The notes beneath the pieces were generated by a model that was given only the letters and a program-made list of their open reading frames with translations, had not been told where the DNA came from and did not search any database. From NCBI GenBank assembly GCA_020352215.1, contig CP070675.1, forward strand, positions 4,083,718-4,147,717: a stretch of 64,000 bases of DNA, read 5' to 3'. Below are positions 26,573-35,604 of this stretch, piece by piece. The number at the start of each line of letters is the position of its first letter. The first letter of the stretch is position 1. Source of the stretch: Phycisphaerales bacterium. Lineage in GTDB: Bacteria > Planctomycetota > Phycisphaerae > Sedimentisphaerales > Anaerobacaceae. The position numbers and the translations under genes are program-made.

Positions 26573-27922
26573 TCAGGTCAGCTTCAGCGCCAAAATGATC
26601 AGCACCCGTAGGGCTATGACTACGACGACTAACAAGCCAAGTCCGCCGAGAATGTTAAGGACAAGCGTGTTGCGGTGCTTGCCCATAATATCTTTACGAT
26701 TCGCCAACCAGAGTATCGTGACGGCCATCAGCGGATTGCCCACCACTGTGAGGGCTTGCCCAAATATGATGGCGTCGACCTTCTTGACTGGGGTGTGCAG
26801 CACGGCCATTGCCACCGCCATTCCGACCAGCAAGACCACAACCGTAAAACGACGAGACCATGGATCGCTCAACCTTGCCGGTTTGCCGATCCCGTCTGCC
26901 AGTATACTGCCGCCGATCATGGCGTTAATGACAAATGGATTCATCGCCACTGCCAGCAGCCCCACACAGAACAGGACGTGGGCGACAGACCCAAGCAAAG
27001 GACGCAATTGTGTGGCCAGCACACTTATGTCATTAGCGGGCTGCCCTCGCAAAACCGTAGCACTTGTCATCATGATAATCGCGCTGACACCGGTGAGTAC
27101 AGCCACACCCGCAATCGAGTCACCGATGCCACGGCTGTATTGCCTGATTGTCCATCCCTTCTCCCGGACAAGGTTACCCTGGTAGAACGCGCCGGCAACA
27201 GAAAACGTGGTCCCAAGCAATGAAGCGACAAGTACCATAGCCTGGGAGCTGTCACCTTTGGCCCGCCCCAAAAGGCCCGCCGGTAGTCGAGGGATCAGGC
27301 CTCTCAAAATGCCGAACACGTCGGGTCGAACAATAAAGAGATTTGCCAGAAAGCAGACCAGAATGATCGCGACCATGACCTTCATAATCTTCTCCAGAGC
27401 GCGATAGACCTGGCTTAAGGTGAAGGTGAGGGCCACGATCAGTGTGTTGAATATCAACAGGACGCCTGTGTTGATGAGATTCTTGGTTTGCTCTGCCATC
27501 TGCTGTGGGTCGCCGAAGAGACGCGCGACGCCGAGCGCGTCGGCGGCGGCGGCCACGGCCAGATTGTTCGAGAACTGAAAGGCCGCGCAGATAAGGCACA
27601 AATTGATGCCGATGATGGCTGCGATAGGCCGGCCCAGGCGCTCGGCCACGAGGCTGCACGGTGTGGCGCCACCGACAACGCCGATGCGAGCGGCGGTGGT
27701 CATATATGTGCCCATCAGGACGCCGGTCAAGACGAGAAGCCCAAGCAGCCCATATCCGAATGTGGCGCCGATATTGGAGCTAACAAGCAGGCTGCCGGGC
27801 CCGAACACAACGCAGGCCGTGATCAGGGCCGGACCAACCGAACGCCACCACGAGGGGCGTCGTTCGGGACCGGAGTTTTTCGGTGAATCGGACACAGAGT
27901 TCTCCGTGCACCTAATCTCCAA
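26573..27922 (-). CDS. Nramp-fold transporter lacking the metal-binding motifs
   Basis: 449 residues with about eleven membrane segments and clear Nramp similarity (SVGPALITACVVFGPGSLLVSS-type start, NNLAVAAAADALG). Where Nramp proteins have DPGN in helix 1, this one reads GPGS; where they have MPH in helix 6, it reads SVA (GTTFSVAGAFYQGN). Both metal-ligand positions are thus lost. Position in a sugar-acid catabolic region suggests an organic substrate, but this is inference. First gene of the minus arm, divergent from the xylonate-dehydratase-like gene, with 258 bases between starts that must hold both promoters. Confidence 0.75.
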   Translation of the reverse strand: MEIRCTENSVSDSPKNSGPERRPSWWRSVGPALITACVVFGPGSLLVSSNIGATFGYGLLGLLVLTGVLMGTYMTTAARIGVVGGATPCSLVAERLGRPIAAIIGINLCLICAAFQFSNNLAVAAAADALGVARLFGDPQQMAEQTKNLINTGVLLIFNTLIVALTFTLSQVYRALEKIMKVMVAIILVCFLANLFIVRPDVFGILRGLIPRLPAGLLGRAKGDSSQAMVLVASLLGTTFSVAGAFYQGNLVREKGWTIRQYSRGIGDSIAGVAVLTGVSAIIMMTSATVLRGQPANDISVLATQLRPLLGSVAHVLFCVGLLAVAMNPFVINAMIGGSILADGIGKPARLSDPWSRRFTVVVLLVGMAVAMAVLHTPVKKVDAIIFGQALTVVGNPLMAVTILWLANRKDIMGKHRNTLVLNILGGLGLLVVVVIALRVLIILALKLT

Positions 27923-28180
27923 CTATGGAAAAATGTCCCCACCATTAACTTCGTACTGCGAACGCAAAGTCAAGCAATAAAACCGCCGACGTATGACTTT
28001 TTCGGATTTGCCGCTGGCTTCTCAACTATTCGTCCTTCCTCATCAACGTGGCGGTTTTACAGATTGGCCGGAAGTTGTTAGACTGTTTACCTGGCCATCC
28101 TGGTCCGGCAGCAGAGTGTTGTGATGGCTTGAAGTGACCAGACCGAGAGCGTCTCGTCCGAGGTGAAAGGACCGCGGGGT

Positions 28181-30172
28181 ATGTCGCAGAAGATAAGGCT
28201 TGAGGAGATTCTGGAAACCGGGGGGGAGGGCATTTATGAGATCCGGACACACGCCCCCGGTCCACTGGGTGAGATGCCGCTTAGCGAAGAGTTGCTTGCA
28301 ACCTCAGCCAGCGGCGACATCTTCGGCATGAGCCAGAACGCAGGTATGGGATGGGACCCTGCACATTTGACTGCAAGGCAGTTCCTGCTCCTGAGCACCC
28401 AAGGGGGCATTCGGGCGGCAGACGGAACGCCGATTGCTCTGGGCTACCACGCAGGGCATTGGGAACTCGGCTTGCTCAAACAAGCGGCGGCCGACGAGTT
28501 TCACAAGCTTGGATGCATTCCGTTCGCCGGCTTCTGCACCGATCCATGCGACGGCCGGACTCAAGGTACGCCCGGCATGATGGACAGCCTTGCGTATCGC
28601 AATGATGCCGCAACAATCTTCCGTCGTCTGATCCGGAGCTTGCCGACGCGAGCGGGAGTCCTCGGCGTGGCAACCTGTGACAAGGGGTTGCCTGCCATGA
28701 TGATGGCTCTGGCCTCGGCGCATGACCTGCCTTGTATCCTCGTGCCTGGCGGTGTGACACTACCTCCGACCGAGGGTGAAGATCTGGGCACGATCCAATC
28801 CATGGGCGCTCGTTTGGCGCAAGGCGAGGTGACATTAGAATATGCGCGACGGATGTGCTGCCGCACTTGCGCCAGTGCCGGTGGAGGCTGTCAATTTCTT
28901 GGGACGGCGGCGACGTCGCAAGTCGTCGGCGAAGCCTTGGGCATGAGCCTGCCGCACTCGGCGCTTGCGCCGTCGGGACAGCCCATCTGGCTCGATATCG
29001 CCCGGCGTTCTGCACGAGCACTGTTGCGGCTCGAACAAAACGCCGGGACCGTAAAGCAGATTCTAAGCGAGGCGTCCATCCGCAATGCGATGGTTGTCTA
29101 CGCCGCCTTCGGGGGCTCCACCAATATGCTGCTTCATATCCCCGCGATTGCACACGCAGCGGGACTGAGACGTCCGACCATAGAAGACTGGAAAAAGGTC
29201 AACCGGCAAGTGCCTCGGCTGGTCGATGTCTTGCCCAACGGCCCCATCGGGCACCCCACTGTGCGCGTATTCCTGGCCGGCGGAGTGCCGGAAGCCATGT
29301 TACACCTGCGACAATTGGGACATCTGGATCTGGATGCTCTCACGGTAACGGGCGAGCCTTTGGGCAGATTGCTCGACTGGTGGCAGAGTTCGCAACGCCG
29401 AAAGCGCCTAAGAGCGATTCTGTGTGAGAAGGACGGCGTGGATCCGGATGATGTGATTATGAGTCCCACCCGCGCCCATGAACGCGGCTTGACCAGCACT
29501 GTGACCTTTCCACAGGGCAACCTCGCCCCGGAGGGTTCGGTCGTAAAGAGTACCGCGATTGATCCTTCTTTGGTAGATCCCGGCGGTTTGTTTCGGATGG
29601 ATGGCCCTGCCCGCGTTTTCTTGAGTGAGCATTCGGCCATAACGGCCATAAAGTCCGGTGAGATTCACGCCGGCGATGTTGTGGTTCTCATATGCGCCGG
29701 GCCAATGGGCAGTGGAATGGAGGAGATTCTTCAAATAACCGGTGCACTCAAGCACCTGTCCTGGGGCAAGAATGTCGCTGTTATTACCGATGCGCGATTC
29801 AGCGGTGTCAGCACGGGCGCCTGTATCGGACACGTCGGGCCCGAAGCCCTGGCAGGAGGTCCCATCGGTAAGGTATCGGACGGTGACATAATTCAAATCG
29901 TAATCGATCGCAAGCGTTTGCAGGGCAGTGTGAACTTGATTGGAGATGCTGGATCTGCGCCGAATCAAAGAAGTGTGCAACTGGGCAACCGACTGCTTGC
30001 CGAGCGGCCCTTGCGTCCTGACTTGGCGCCTAATCCCAATCTGGCGGAGGACACACGCCTGTGGTCGGCCCTGCAGAACATCGGCGGCGGGACCTGGGGC
30101 GGCTGCGTGTTCGACGTCGATGCAGTCATTGAAACTTTAGATGCCGGAAAGCGAGCCGTGTCACAGCGGTGA
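28181..30172 (+). CDS. yjhG: YjhG/YagF-type D-xylonate dehydratase
   Basis: 663 residues, close to the E. coli YjhG/YagF length. Strong family phrases: [83 protein letters not shown]-like [11 protein letters not shown], and [19 protein letters not shown]. The cysteines bind the Fe-S cluster typical of IlvD/Edd enzymes. The product of xylonate dehydration is 2-keto-3-deoxy-xylonate, which suits the DapA-type aldolase immediately downstream, as in E. coli yjhG-yjhH. ATG 28181 was preferred (AAAGGA nine bases before) to the GTG at 28163. Confidence 0.9.
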   Translation: MSQKIRLEEILETGGEGIYEIRTHAPGPLGEMPLSEELLATSASGDIFGMSQNAGMGWDPAHLTARQFLLLSTQGGIRAADGTPIALGYHAGHWELGLLKQAAADEFHKLGCIPFAGFCTDPCDGRTQGTPGMMDSLAYRNDAATIFRRLIRSLPTRAGVLGVATCDKGLPAMMMALASAHDLPCILVPGGVTLPPTEGEDLGTIQSMGARLAQGEVTLEYARRMCCRTCASAGGGCQFLGTAATSQVVGEALGMSLPHSALAPSGQPIWLDIARRSARALLRLEQNAGTVKQILSEASIRNAMVVYAAFGGSTNMLLHIPAIAHAAGLRRPTIEDWKKVNRQVPRLVDVLPNGPIGHPTVRVFLAGGVPEAMLHLRQLGHLDLDALTVTGEPLGRLLDWWQSSQRRKRLRAILCEKDGVDPDDVIMSPTRAHERGLTSTVTFPQGNLAPEGSVVKSTAIDPSLVDPGGLFRMDGPARVFLSEHSAITAIKSGEIHAGDVVVLICAGPMGSGMEEILQITGALKHLSWGKNVAVITDARFSGVSTGACIGHVGPEALAGGPIGKVSDGDIIQIVIDRKRLQGSVNLIGDAGSAPNQRSVQLGNRLLAERPLRPDLAPNPNLAEDTRLWSALQNIGGGTWGGCVFDVDAVIETLDAGKRAVSQR

Positions 30173-30216
30173 TTGGCTGTAAGAGATAATCACGTAGTAT
30201 TACCGAAGGTTATTGC

Positions 30217-31122
30217 ATGAAATCAAACAAAGAAAAGCTCTCGGGTGTATTTGCGGCGGTGGTGACTCCATTTCGGTCCGACGAGATTCTGTTTGACGAT
30301 CTGAGGTTCAACCTGAGAAAGCTCAAACAAACCGACTTGGCTGGATACCTGGCCCTCGGTTCTAACGGAGAGTTCAAAAGTCTGACCGACGCCGAGCAAG
30401 TGCAAGTCCTTGAGGTCTTCGCCGAGGAGAAGGCCGACAAGGTCGTCATGGTCGGAACGGGCTGTGAGTCGACGAAACAAACGATTGAGAAATCACGAAT
30501 AGCATCGCAGATGGGCTTTGATTTCGTCAGTATCCTGACACCGAACTACTTCGCCAAGCGGATGGACGGCGCGACCTTGCAGGGCTACTACGAGCGAGTA
30601 GCCGATTCGGTTTCTGCGCCGGTGCTGTTATATAACGCTCCCGGCTTTTCAGGCGGTGTGCAGATTCCACCACAGACAGTCTATGAGCTGTCACAGCATC
30701 CGAACATAGTCGGCATGAAAGACTCATCGGCCACCGGCCCGGCTAAGTACCTGGCCGCTCTCAGTGGCGATGCAGAGTTTTTGGTCCTGGCAGGCTCCAC
30801 GAGTTTCTTCTATCCGTCGCTTGGCCTTGGAGCCGTCGGCGGAATACTCTCGCTTGCCAACACACTTCCGGGCCCTTGCTGTGATCTCTACCGCTTGTTC
30901 ACACAGGGCAAATACGAAGAGGCAAGAGAGCTGCACTTTAGGCTTGTTCGGCTCAACAATTCTATCTCAGGGGCCTGGGGGGTGGCGGGCGTCAAAGCCG
31001 CAATGGATATCGTCGGATTCAAGGGCGGTCAGCCGCGTCATCCGCTCCAACCCATCAGTGACAGCGCGAAAGACTATATCGCCGAACGAATTCCAGCAGA
31101 GGGCTTCGGTCTGACTCTATGA
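30217..31122 (+). CDS. 2-keto-3-deoxy sugar acid aldolase, DapA superfamily
   Basis: 301 residues. The family catalytic residues are present: Tyr139 in LLYNAPGFS and the Schiff-base Lys168 in IVGMKDSS; the substrate loop is GSNGEF. After the YjhG-type dehydratase this is probably the aldolase splitting 2-keto-3-deoxy-xylonate into pyruvate and glycolaldehyde (YjhH/YagE role in E. coli). Other members of the family use other 2-keto acids, so the substrate is inferred from context. It overlaps the kinase start by four bases. Confidence 0.87.
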   Translation: MKSNKEKLSGVFAAVVTPFRSDEILFDDLRFNLRKLKQTDLAGYLALGSNGEFKSLTDAEQVQVLEVFAEEKADKVVMVGTGCESTKQTIEKSRIASQMGFDFVSILTPNYFAKRMDGATLQGYYERVADSVSAPVLLYNAPGFSGGVQIPPQTVYELSQHPNIVGMKDSSATGPAKYLAALSGDAEFLVLAGSTSFFYPSLGLGAVGGILSLANTLPGPCCDLYRLFTQGKYEEARELHFRLVRLNNSISGAWGVAGVKAAMDIVGFKGGQPRHPLQPISDSAKDYIAERIPAEGFGLTL

Positions 31123-32462
31123 TGATTCTGGGAGTAGACATTGGAACGACCAATATGAAGATGGGCGCGTTTCGCGTCGTCGGCGATACACTGGATTTGG
31201 CTCGTGAGTTCTCACAAAGCTATACTGTGAACATATACAACGATGGACTGTTCGGCGATATTGAACAGGATAGGTGGAGGAAGGCTTTTGCCGCGGGCTG
31301 TCGTGACATGGCGGATGTTGCGGCCGAAGTCGATGTCATAGCCCTTTCCGGGACAACGCCTGGCCTTACGGCCATGGACAAGAACGGCGAGGCTCTCTAC
31401 CCGGCGATCCTCATGCTCGACCAGCGCTCTCGCAAGCAAGCGCGATTCATAATTGACACCGTTGGAAGCGAGATGCTACTGCAGACTTCCGCCAATATGC
31501 CCGTGGCCGGCGGCTGTTCACTTGCCAGCATTATATGGATCAAGGATAACCTGCCCGATATCTTCAGGCGGGTCTACATGTTTGGCCACTCCAACACATA
31601 TATTGCCCGATGGCTAACGGGTAACTTCGCAATCGACCCATCATCTGCATCGCTGACCGCTCTGTACAACACCGTCAACAACGACTTCACCTGGAACGAG
31701 GACATCGCAAGGGCTTTCGGTATTTCCCCCAGCCAATTGCCACCGGTTGTTCCCGCTCACCAGAGCGCAGGCCGGGTGTCGGAGTCGCTTGCATCTGAAT
31801 TCGGGTTCAAGAAGCAACCACCGGTCTTGATTGGTGGCAACGATGCTGTGCTGGCCGCCTATTCGGCTGGAATCAAAGACCCTGGGGATGTCATCAACGT
31901 CAACGGTACATGTGAAATCACGCTTGTGTGCCTTGATAAGTGTCTTCCGTCGGCAAACTACAACATTCGCGCACACGTTCTGCCCGATCGATGGCTTACA
32001 TTGCACGTCCTGAACGCCGGAGGAAAGGCTCTGGATTGGTTCAGAACGGTCTTTTGCAGTGAATTGAGCGCCGGTGAATTCTACGATCGTTTTCTTCCGG
32101 AGGCGATTGACACGTGGCTCGAGCGCGAGAGCAGCCTGACCTACGTGCCTTATCTTATGGGCTCGCGGTATTCACTTAGGCCGCTTAAGGCCGAATTCTT
32201 GGGGCTCACGCAGCAGACAACCCGGCAGGAGTTGCTGGCCGCCATGGTCAGGGGGCTATGTGAGTATCAGAAGAGGCACGTGGAGGAAGTGGCCGAGAAT
32301 GTGCAGCTGGCAGAGACCATCCACGTGACTGGCGGGGCGGTGAATTCCAAGCTGATCCAAGCGAAGCAAATGTGGATGAGGGACTGCAAATACATCCGTA
32401 GCGACCAGTCGTCGATGAAAGGTGCGGCGCTGCTGGGCTGTACGTATCTTGAACAAGCATAG
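31119..32462 (+). CDS. FGGY-family sugar kinase
   Basis: 447 residues. N-terminal phosphate-binding loop GVDIGTTNMKMGAF and the second domain with GGNDAVLAAYSAG, VNVNGTCEI and the C-terminal VTGGAVNSKLIQAKQM. This is the fold of xylulokinase, gluconokinase and rhamnulokinase, but the sugar cannot be read from sequence. Overlaps the aldolase gene and is followed by a glycosidase-like gene, so it is co-transcribed with the sugar-acid pathway. Short for the family (usually 480-520 residues). Confidence 0.88.
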   Translation: MMILGVDIGTTNMKMGAFRVVGDTLDLAREFSQSYTVNIYNDGLFGDIEQDRWRKAFAAGCRDMADVAAEVDVIALSGTTPGLTAMDKNGEALYPAILMLDQRSRKQARFIIDTVGSEMLLQTSANMPVAGGCSLASIIWIKDNLPDIFRRVYMFGHSNTYIARWLTGNFAIDPSSASLTALYNTVNNDFTWNEDIARAFGISPSQLPPVVPAHQSAGRVSESLASEFGFKKQPPVLIGGNDAVLAAYSAGIKDPGDVINVNGTCEITLVCLDKCLPSANYNIRAHVLPDRWLTLHVLNAGGKALDWFRTVFCSELSAGEFYDRFLPEAIDTWLERESSLTYVPYLMGSRYSLRPLKAEFLGLTQQTTRQELLAAMVRGLCEYQKRHVEEVAENVQLAETIHVTGGAVNSKLIQAKQMWMRDCKYIRSDQSSMKGAALLGCTYLEQA

Positions 32463-32475
32463 GCAAGGAGTCAGC

Positions 32476-34152
32476 ATGTTTAGGATTGACGGAGACCGCG
32501 TGCTGCTCGTGTTTGCAGCAGTGGTACTTTCCCTCGGTTCTGCCGGACTTGCGGCGCCCAACCGAGTCACGGTGTACGGTGTCCACGAAACCACTTTGTC
32601 CGGGCCCATCTATGGGCCCCGAGACACGCCACTCTTGGAGGTGGATCTGTGCGCCGAATGGCGTCATGAAAGCGGCGAGCCTTCCCACAAGGTATACGGC
32701 TTCTGGGATGGTGACGGCAGGGGCGGCAATTCCGGCAGCACATTCAAGGTCAGATTCTGTCCCACCAGGACCGGCAGGTGGACTCTGGTCCGGACTACAT
32801 CAAACAAGCAAGAGTTGAACGGGCAGAAAGAGGGGTATTCGATCGTCTGCGTCGGCTCGGACCATCCGGGCTTTTGGGAGGTGGACGCGGACGGTTCCAG
32901 CGGCAGATGGTATAAGCGCTCCGACGGCTCGCATCCCTATATTGTCGGCAACACGATGTACAGCTTTCTCACAGAGTACGGCGACAAAGGGCTCACGGGC
33001 GGGAACATCGCAGCGGACATCAGGGGCAACAGCCGCTACTTCAGGAAGGTCCGCTTTGCCATTACAGGTGACCGCTACCCGCACCCACAGGAAAAGCCGT
33101 TTCTGGATGATTCCGGCAAGCCCACCGACAACGGGAATTTCTCGCACCGTCCGAATCCCGCGTGGTTTCACAACAGGGTAGATTTGGCAGTTCGAGAAGC
33201 GCACAAGCATGATTTGATTGCCGATCTGATTCTGAACGGGCCGGACACACAGGACTCTCGCTCGGTCCTGCACGCTTCAGAGAACAGCGGAGACTGCACT
33301 CCAATCCTCAAATACATTGCGGCACGCTACGGCAGCTATCCCAACGTATGGATATGCCTGTCCAATGAGTTCGATATCAAGAAGCCAAAATATCGGCCGA
33401 GTGACATAGCGAGCTTCGGGCTTACGATACGGCGACACCTGGCGTATCCGACTCCGCTCAGCGTGCATGCCAAGCCGCGGGATTGGTATCGAGAGCTCAA
33501 CACCGCCCCTCCCTGGAACGACCACATCACGTTGCAGAAGAAGATCAAAAAGATGCACACGGCTGCCGATTTCGTCGCCAGAAACTTCTTGGTAGGCGGG
33601 AGCAATAAGCCCGTCATAGATGATGAACTTGCGTACGAAGGCAAAGGCGACGGCTGGTCTGAAGCCGATGTCATCGAAGCGCACGTGGGCGCGTTCTTGG
33701 GTGGAGGATACGGCACGACCGGCCACAAGCCTGCCAGCAAGAAAGGCCACTACTTCCACGGCAACTTCAAGGCTTCCGAACATAGATCTGCCGACAACCT
33801 GCTCTGGCTGAGACGCGTGATCGAGGAGAATGTCACGTTCTGGAAGATGGCGCCGGTTGGCGATCCTGAGTCGGGAGATGGGATCATCGGAATATTCGCA
33901 AGCCTTGGTTCTGAGTCCCGGGCGATGGCGTGGCCGAACCATGAATACGTCCTGGGTACCAACAAAGCTCGTGCGAAGGTCGAGGCGAGGCTGCCGAGGG
34001 GAGTGTGGCGAGTCAAGCGTTTCGACATCATCGCCAAGAAACAGAGGTTGCTGAGCTCAGACGCATCCGGCTCATTCACCTTTGATGCCCCGGCCTCGCG
34101 TGCTGTGTTGTTCCATTTCAAGAGAGAGAACTGGCAGGCCAGGATGATGTGA
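32476..34152 (+). CDS. Secreted DUF5060/DUF4038-type glycosidase-like protein
   Basis: 558 residues; ATG 32476 has AAGGAG upstream and starts a signal peptide (VLLVFAAVVLSLGSAGLAA). Residues about 30-130 resemble the DUF5060 beta-sandwich (WDGDGRGGNSGSTFKVRFCPTRTGRW, quoted in part). Residues about 150-450 look like a TIM barrel of the DUF4038/GH140-like group: TMYSFLTEYG, YPNVWICLSNEFD and KPVIDDELAYEG carry plausible catalytic acidic residues. Such proteins release sugars from pectin or hemicellulose. It sits inside the catabolic operon between two kinases. Assignment is by resemblance only. Confidence 0.78.
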   Translation: MFRIDGDRVLLVFAAVVLSLGSAGLAAPNRVTVYGVHETTLSGPIYGPRDTPLLEVDLCAEWRHESGEPSHKVYGFWDGDGRGGNSGSTFKVRFCPTRTGRWTLVRTTSNKQELNGQKEGYSIVCVGSDHPGFWEVDADGSSGRWYKRSDGSHPYIVGNTMYSFLTEYGDKGLTGGNIAADIRGNSRYFRKVRFAITGDRYPHPQEKPFLDDSGKPTDNGNFSHRPNPAWFHNRVDLAVREAHKHDLIADLILNGPDTQDSRSVLHASENSGDCTPILKYIAARYGSYPNVWICLSNEFDIKKPKYRPSDIASFGLTIRRHLAYPTPLSVHAKPRDWYRELNTAPPWNDHITLQKKIKKMHTAADFVARNFLVGGSNKPVIDDELAYEGKGDGWSEADVIEAHVGAFLGGGYGTTGHKPASKKGHYFHGNFKASEHRSADNLLWLRRVIEENVTFWKMAPVGDPESGDGIIGIFASLGSESRAMAWPNHEYVLGTNKARAKVEARLPRGVWRVKRFDIIAKKQRLLSSDASGSFTFDAPASRAVLFHFKRENWQARMM

Positions 34153-34161
34153 GGAGTGATC

Positions 34162-35547
34162 GTGACGGGCTCGACTCATCAGGAAATTCTGCAGGCCGTC
34201 GGCGCCGTGAAAACAATAGCCGGTGCCAGAGAGCAAATACGCAAGAAAAACGAGTCCATGCGCACTAAGCTTGTGGTTCTGGACGATGATCCTACGGGCT
34301 GTCAGACCGTTCACGATGTGCAAGTGCTTACTTCGTGGGAATCGGAGATCCTAAAGAAGGCGGTTGAGGAGAATGACTTCTTTTTCGTTCTGACGAACTC
34401 GCGGGCCTATTCCGAAGACAAAGCTATTGACATAAACCGTGAGATTGTCCAACGGCTGCTGGAGTACGCAGATCGTAATTCATTGAGGATTGTCAGTCGC
34501 AGTGATTCGACGCTTCGTGGCCACTTCGCCGCGGAGACGCGTCTGTTGATGGAGAAGCTCGGCCCTTTCGATGGCGTGCTGATTGCGCCGTACTTCAAAG
34601 AAGGCGGCAGACTGACTGTAAACGACACGCACTATGTTCAGCAGCAAGACCGGCTGATCGAGGCTGCCAAGACCGAATTCGCCGGCGACCCCGTATTCGG
34701 ATTCAGGCATTCACACCTGCCTGCCTGGGTCGAGGCCAAGTCACGAGGCTTTTGGAGAAAAGAAGATGCGGTAAGCATCACCTTGGATGATATTCGAAGA
34801 GGCGGTCCCGAGAAGGTGTATCAGAAGTTCAAAGCTGTTGAGAACTCAAAGCCTATTGTTGTCAATGCCCTCTGCGATGAAGACATTGAGGTGGTGTGTC
34901 TCGGCCTGTGCCGGGCGGAGAGCGAGGGCAAGAGATTTCTATATAGGACTGCCGCCTCGTTTGTTAAGATAAGAGCCGGTGTCGGTGACACGGAGCTGTA
35001 CGTACCCGAGGAGACGAACGGCAAGGGCCTCGTGGTTGTTGGCTCTTACGTCGAAAGAACGACGAGGCAATTGAGCCATCTCCTTGCCGATGCGCATCTG
35101 CAACAAATTGAGGTCCGGATAGACCGGGTCCTCGCAGACGAACAGGGCGATTACCTCGACGAGCTTGTCAAAGAGACAGATAGTTCACATGCTCGAAAGA
35201 GGCCAGTCGCGATCTTCACCGAGCGCAAATATGTTCTGGCCGGATGTGATAAGGACCGGCTTGATGCGGGCATGCGCATATCCGATTTCCTCTGTGCTTT
35301 GGTGGCTCAGCTCAAAGAGGAACCTGCTTTTATTATCGCCAAGGGTGGCATAACCTCCTACGATGTGGCGAAGAAAGGGCTAAATGTTAAAGAAGCGACC
35401 GTTTTGGGCCAAATACTGCCCGGCATCCCTATATGGAAGATCGGCGCCGAGAGCAAGTATCCGAGACTACCGTATGTCGTCTTTCCAGGAAATGTCGGGA
35501 CGGATGAGTCTCTTCTCGACGCATATTTGAGATTCAGCCACGCATGA
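34162..35547 (+). CDS. Four-carbon acid sugar kinase (DUF1537 family)
   Basis: 461 residues from GTG 34162, five bases after GAGGAG. N-terminal motif LDDDPTGCQTVHDV is the conserved acid-sugar-binding start of DUF1537 (SBD N), SRSDSTLRGHF is its second substrate motif, and IIAKGGITSYDVAKKGL with VVFPGNVG forms the C-terminal nucleotide-binding part. Members of the family such as OtnK, DtnK phosphorylate threonate, erythronate and related acids. This fits a locus with a GntP permease downstream. The precise acid is not known. Confidence 0.87.
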   Translation: MTGSTHQEILQAVGAVKTIAGAREQIRKKNESMRTKLVVLDDDPTGCQTVHDVQVLTSWESEILKKAVEENDFFFVLTNSRAYSEDKAIDINREIVQRLLEYADRNSLRIVSRSDSTLRGHFAAETRLLMEKLGPFDGVLIAPYFKEGGRLTVNDTHYVQQQDRLIEAAKTEFAGDPVFGFRHSHLPAWVEAKSRGFWRKEDAVSITLDDIRRGGPEKVYQKFKAVENSKPIVVNALCDEDIEVVCLGLCRAESEGKRFLYRTAASFVKIRAGVGDTELYVPEETNGKGLVVVGSYVERTTRQLSHLLADAHLQQIEVRIDRVLADEQGDYLDELVKETDSSHARKRPVAIFTERKYVLAGCDKDRLDAGMRISDFLCALVAQLKEEPAFIIAKGGITSYDVAKKGLNVKEATVLGQILPGIPIWKIGAESKYPRLPYVVFPGNVGTDESLLDAYLRFSHA

Positions 35548-35604
35548 GCCAGGAAACCCCAAACTAAGGACTCGGAACTCAGAACTACTCAGGGGAGTGA
35601 CCAT

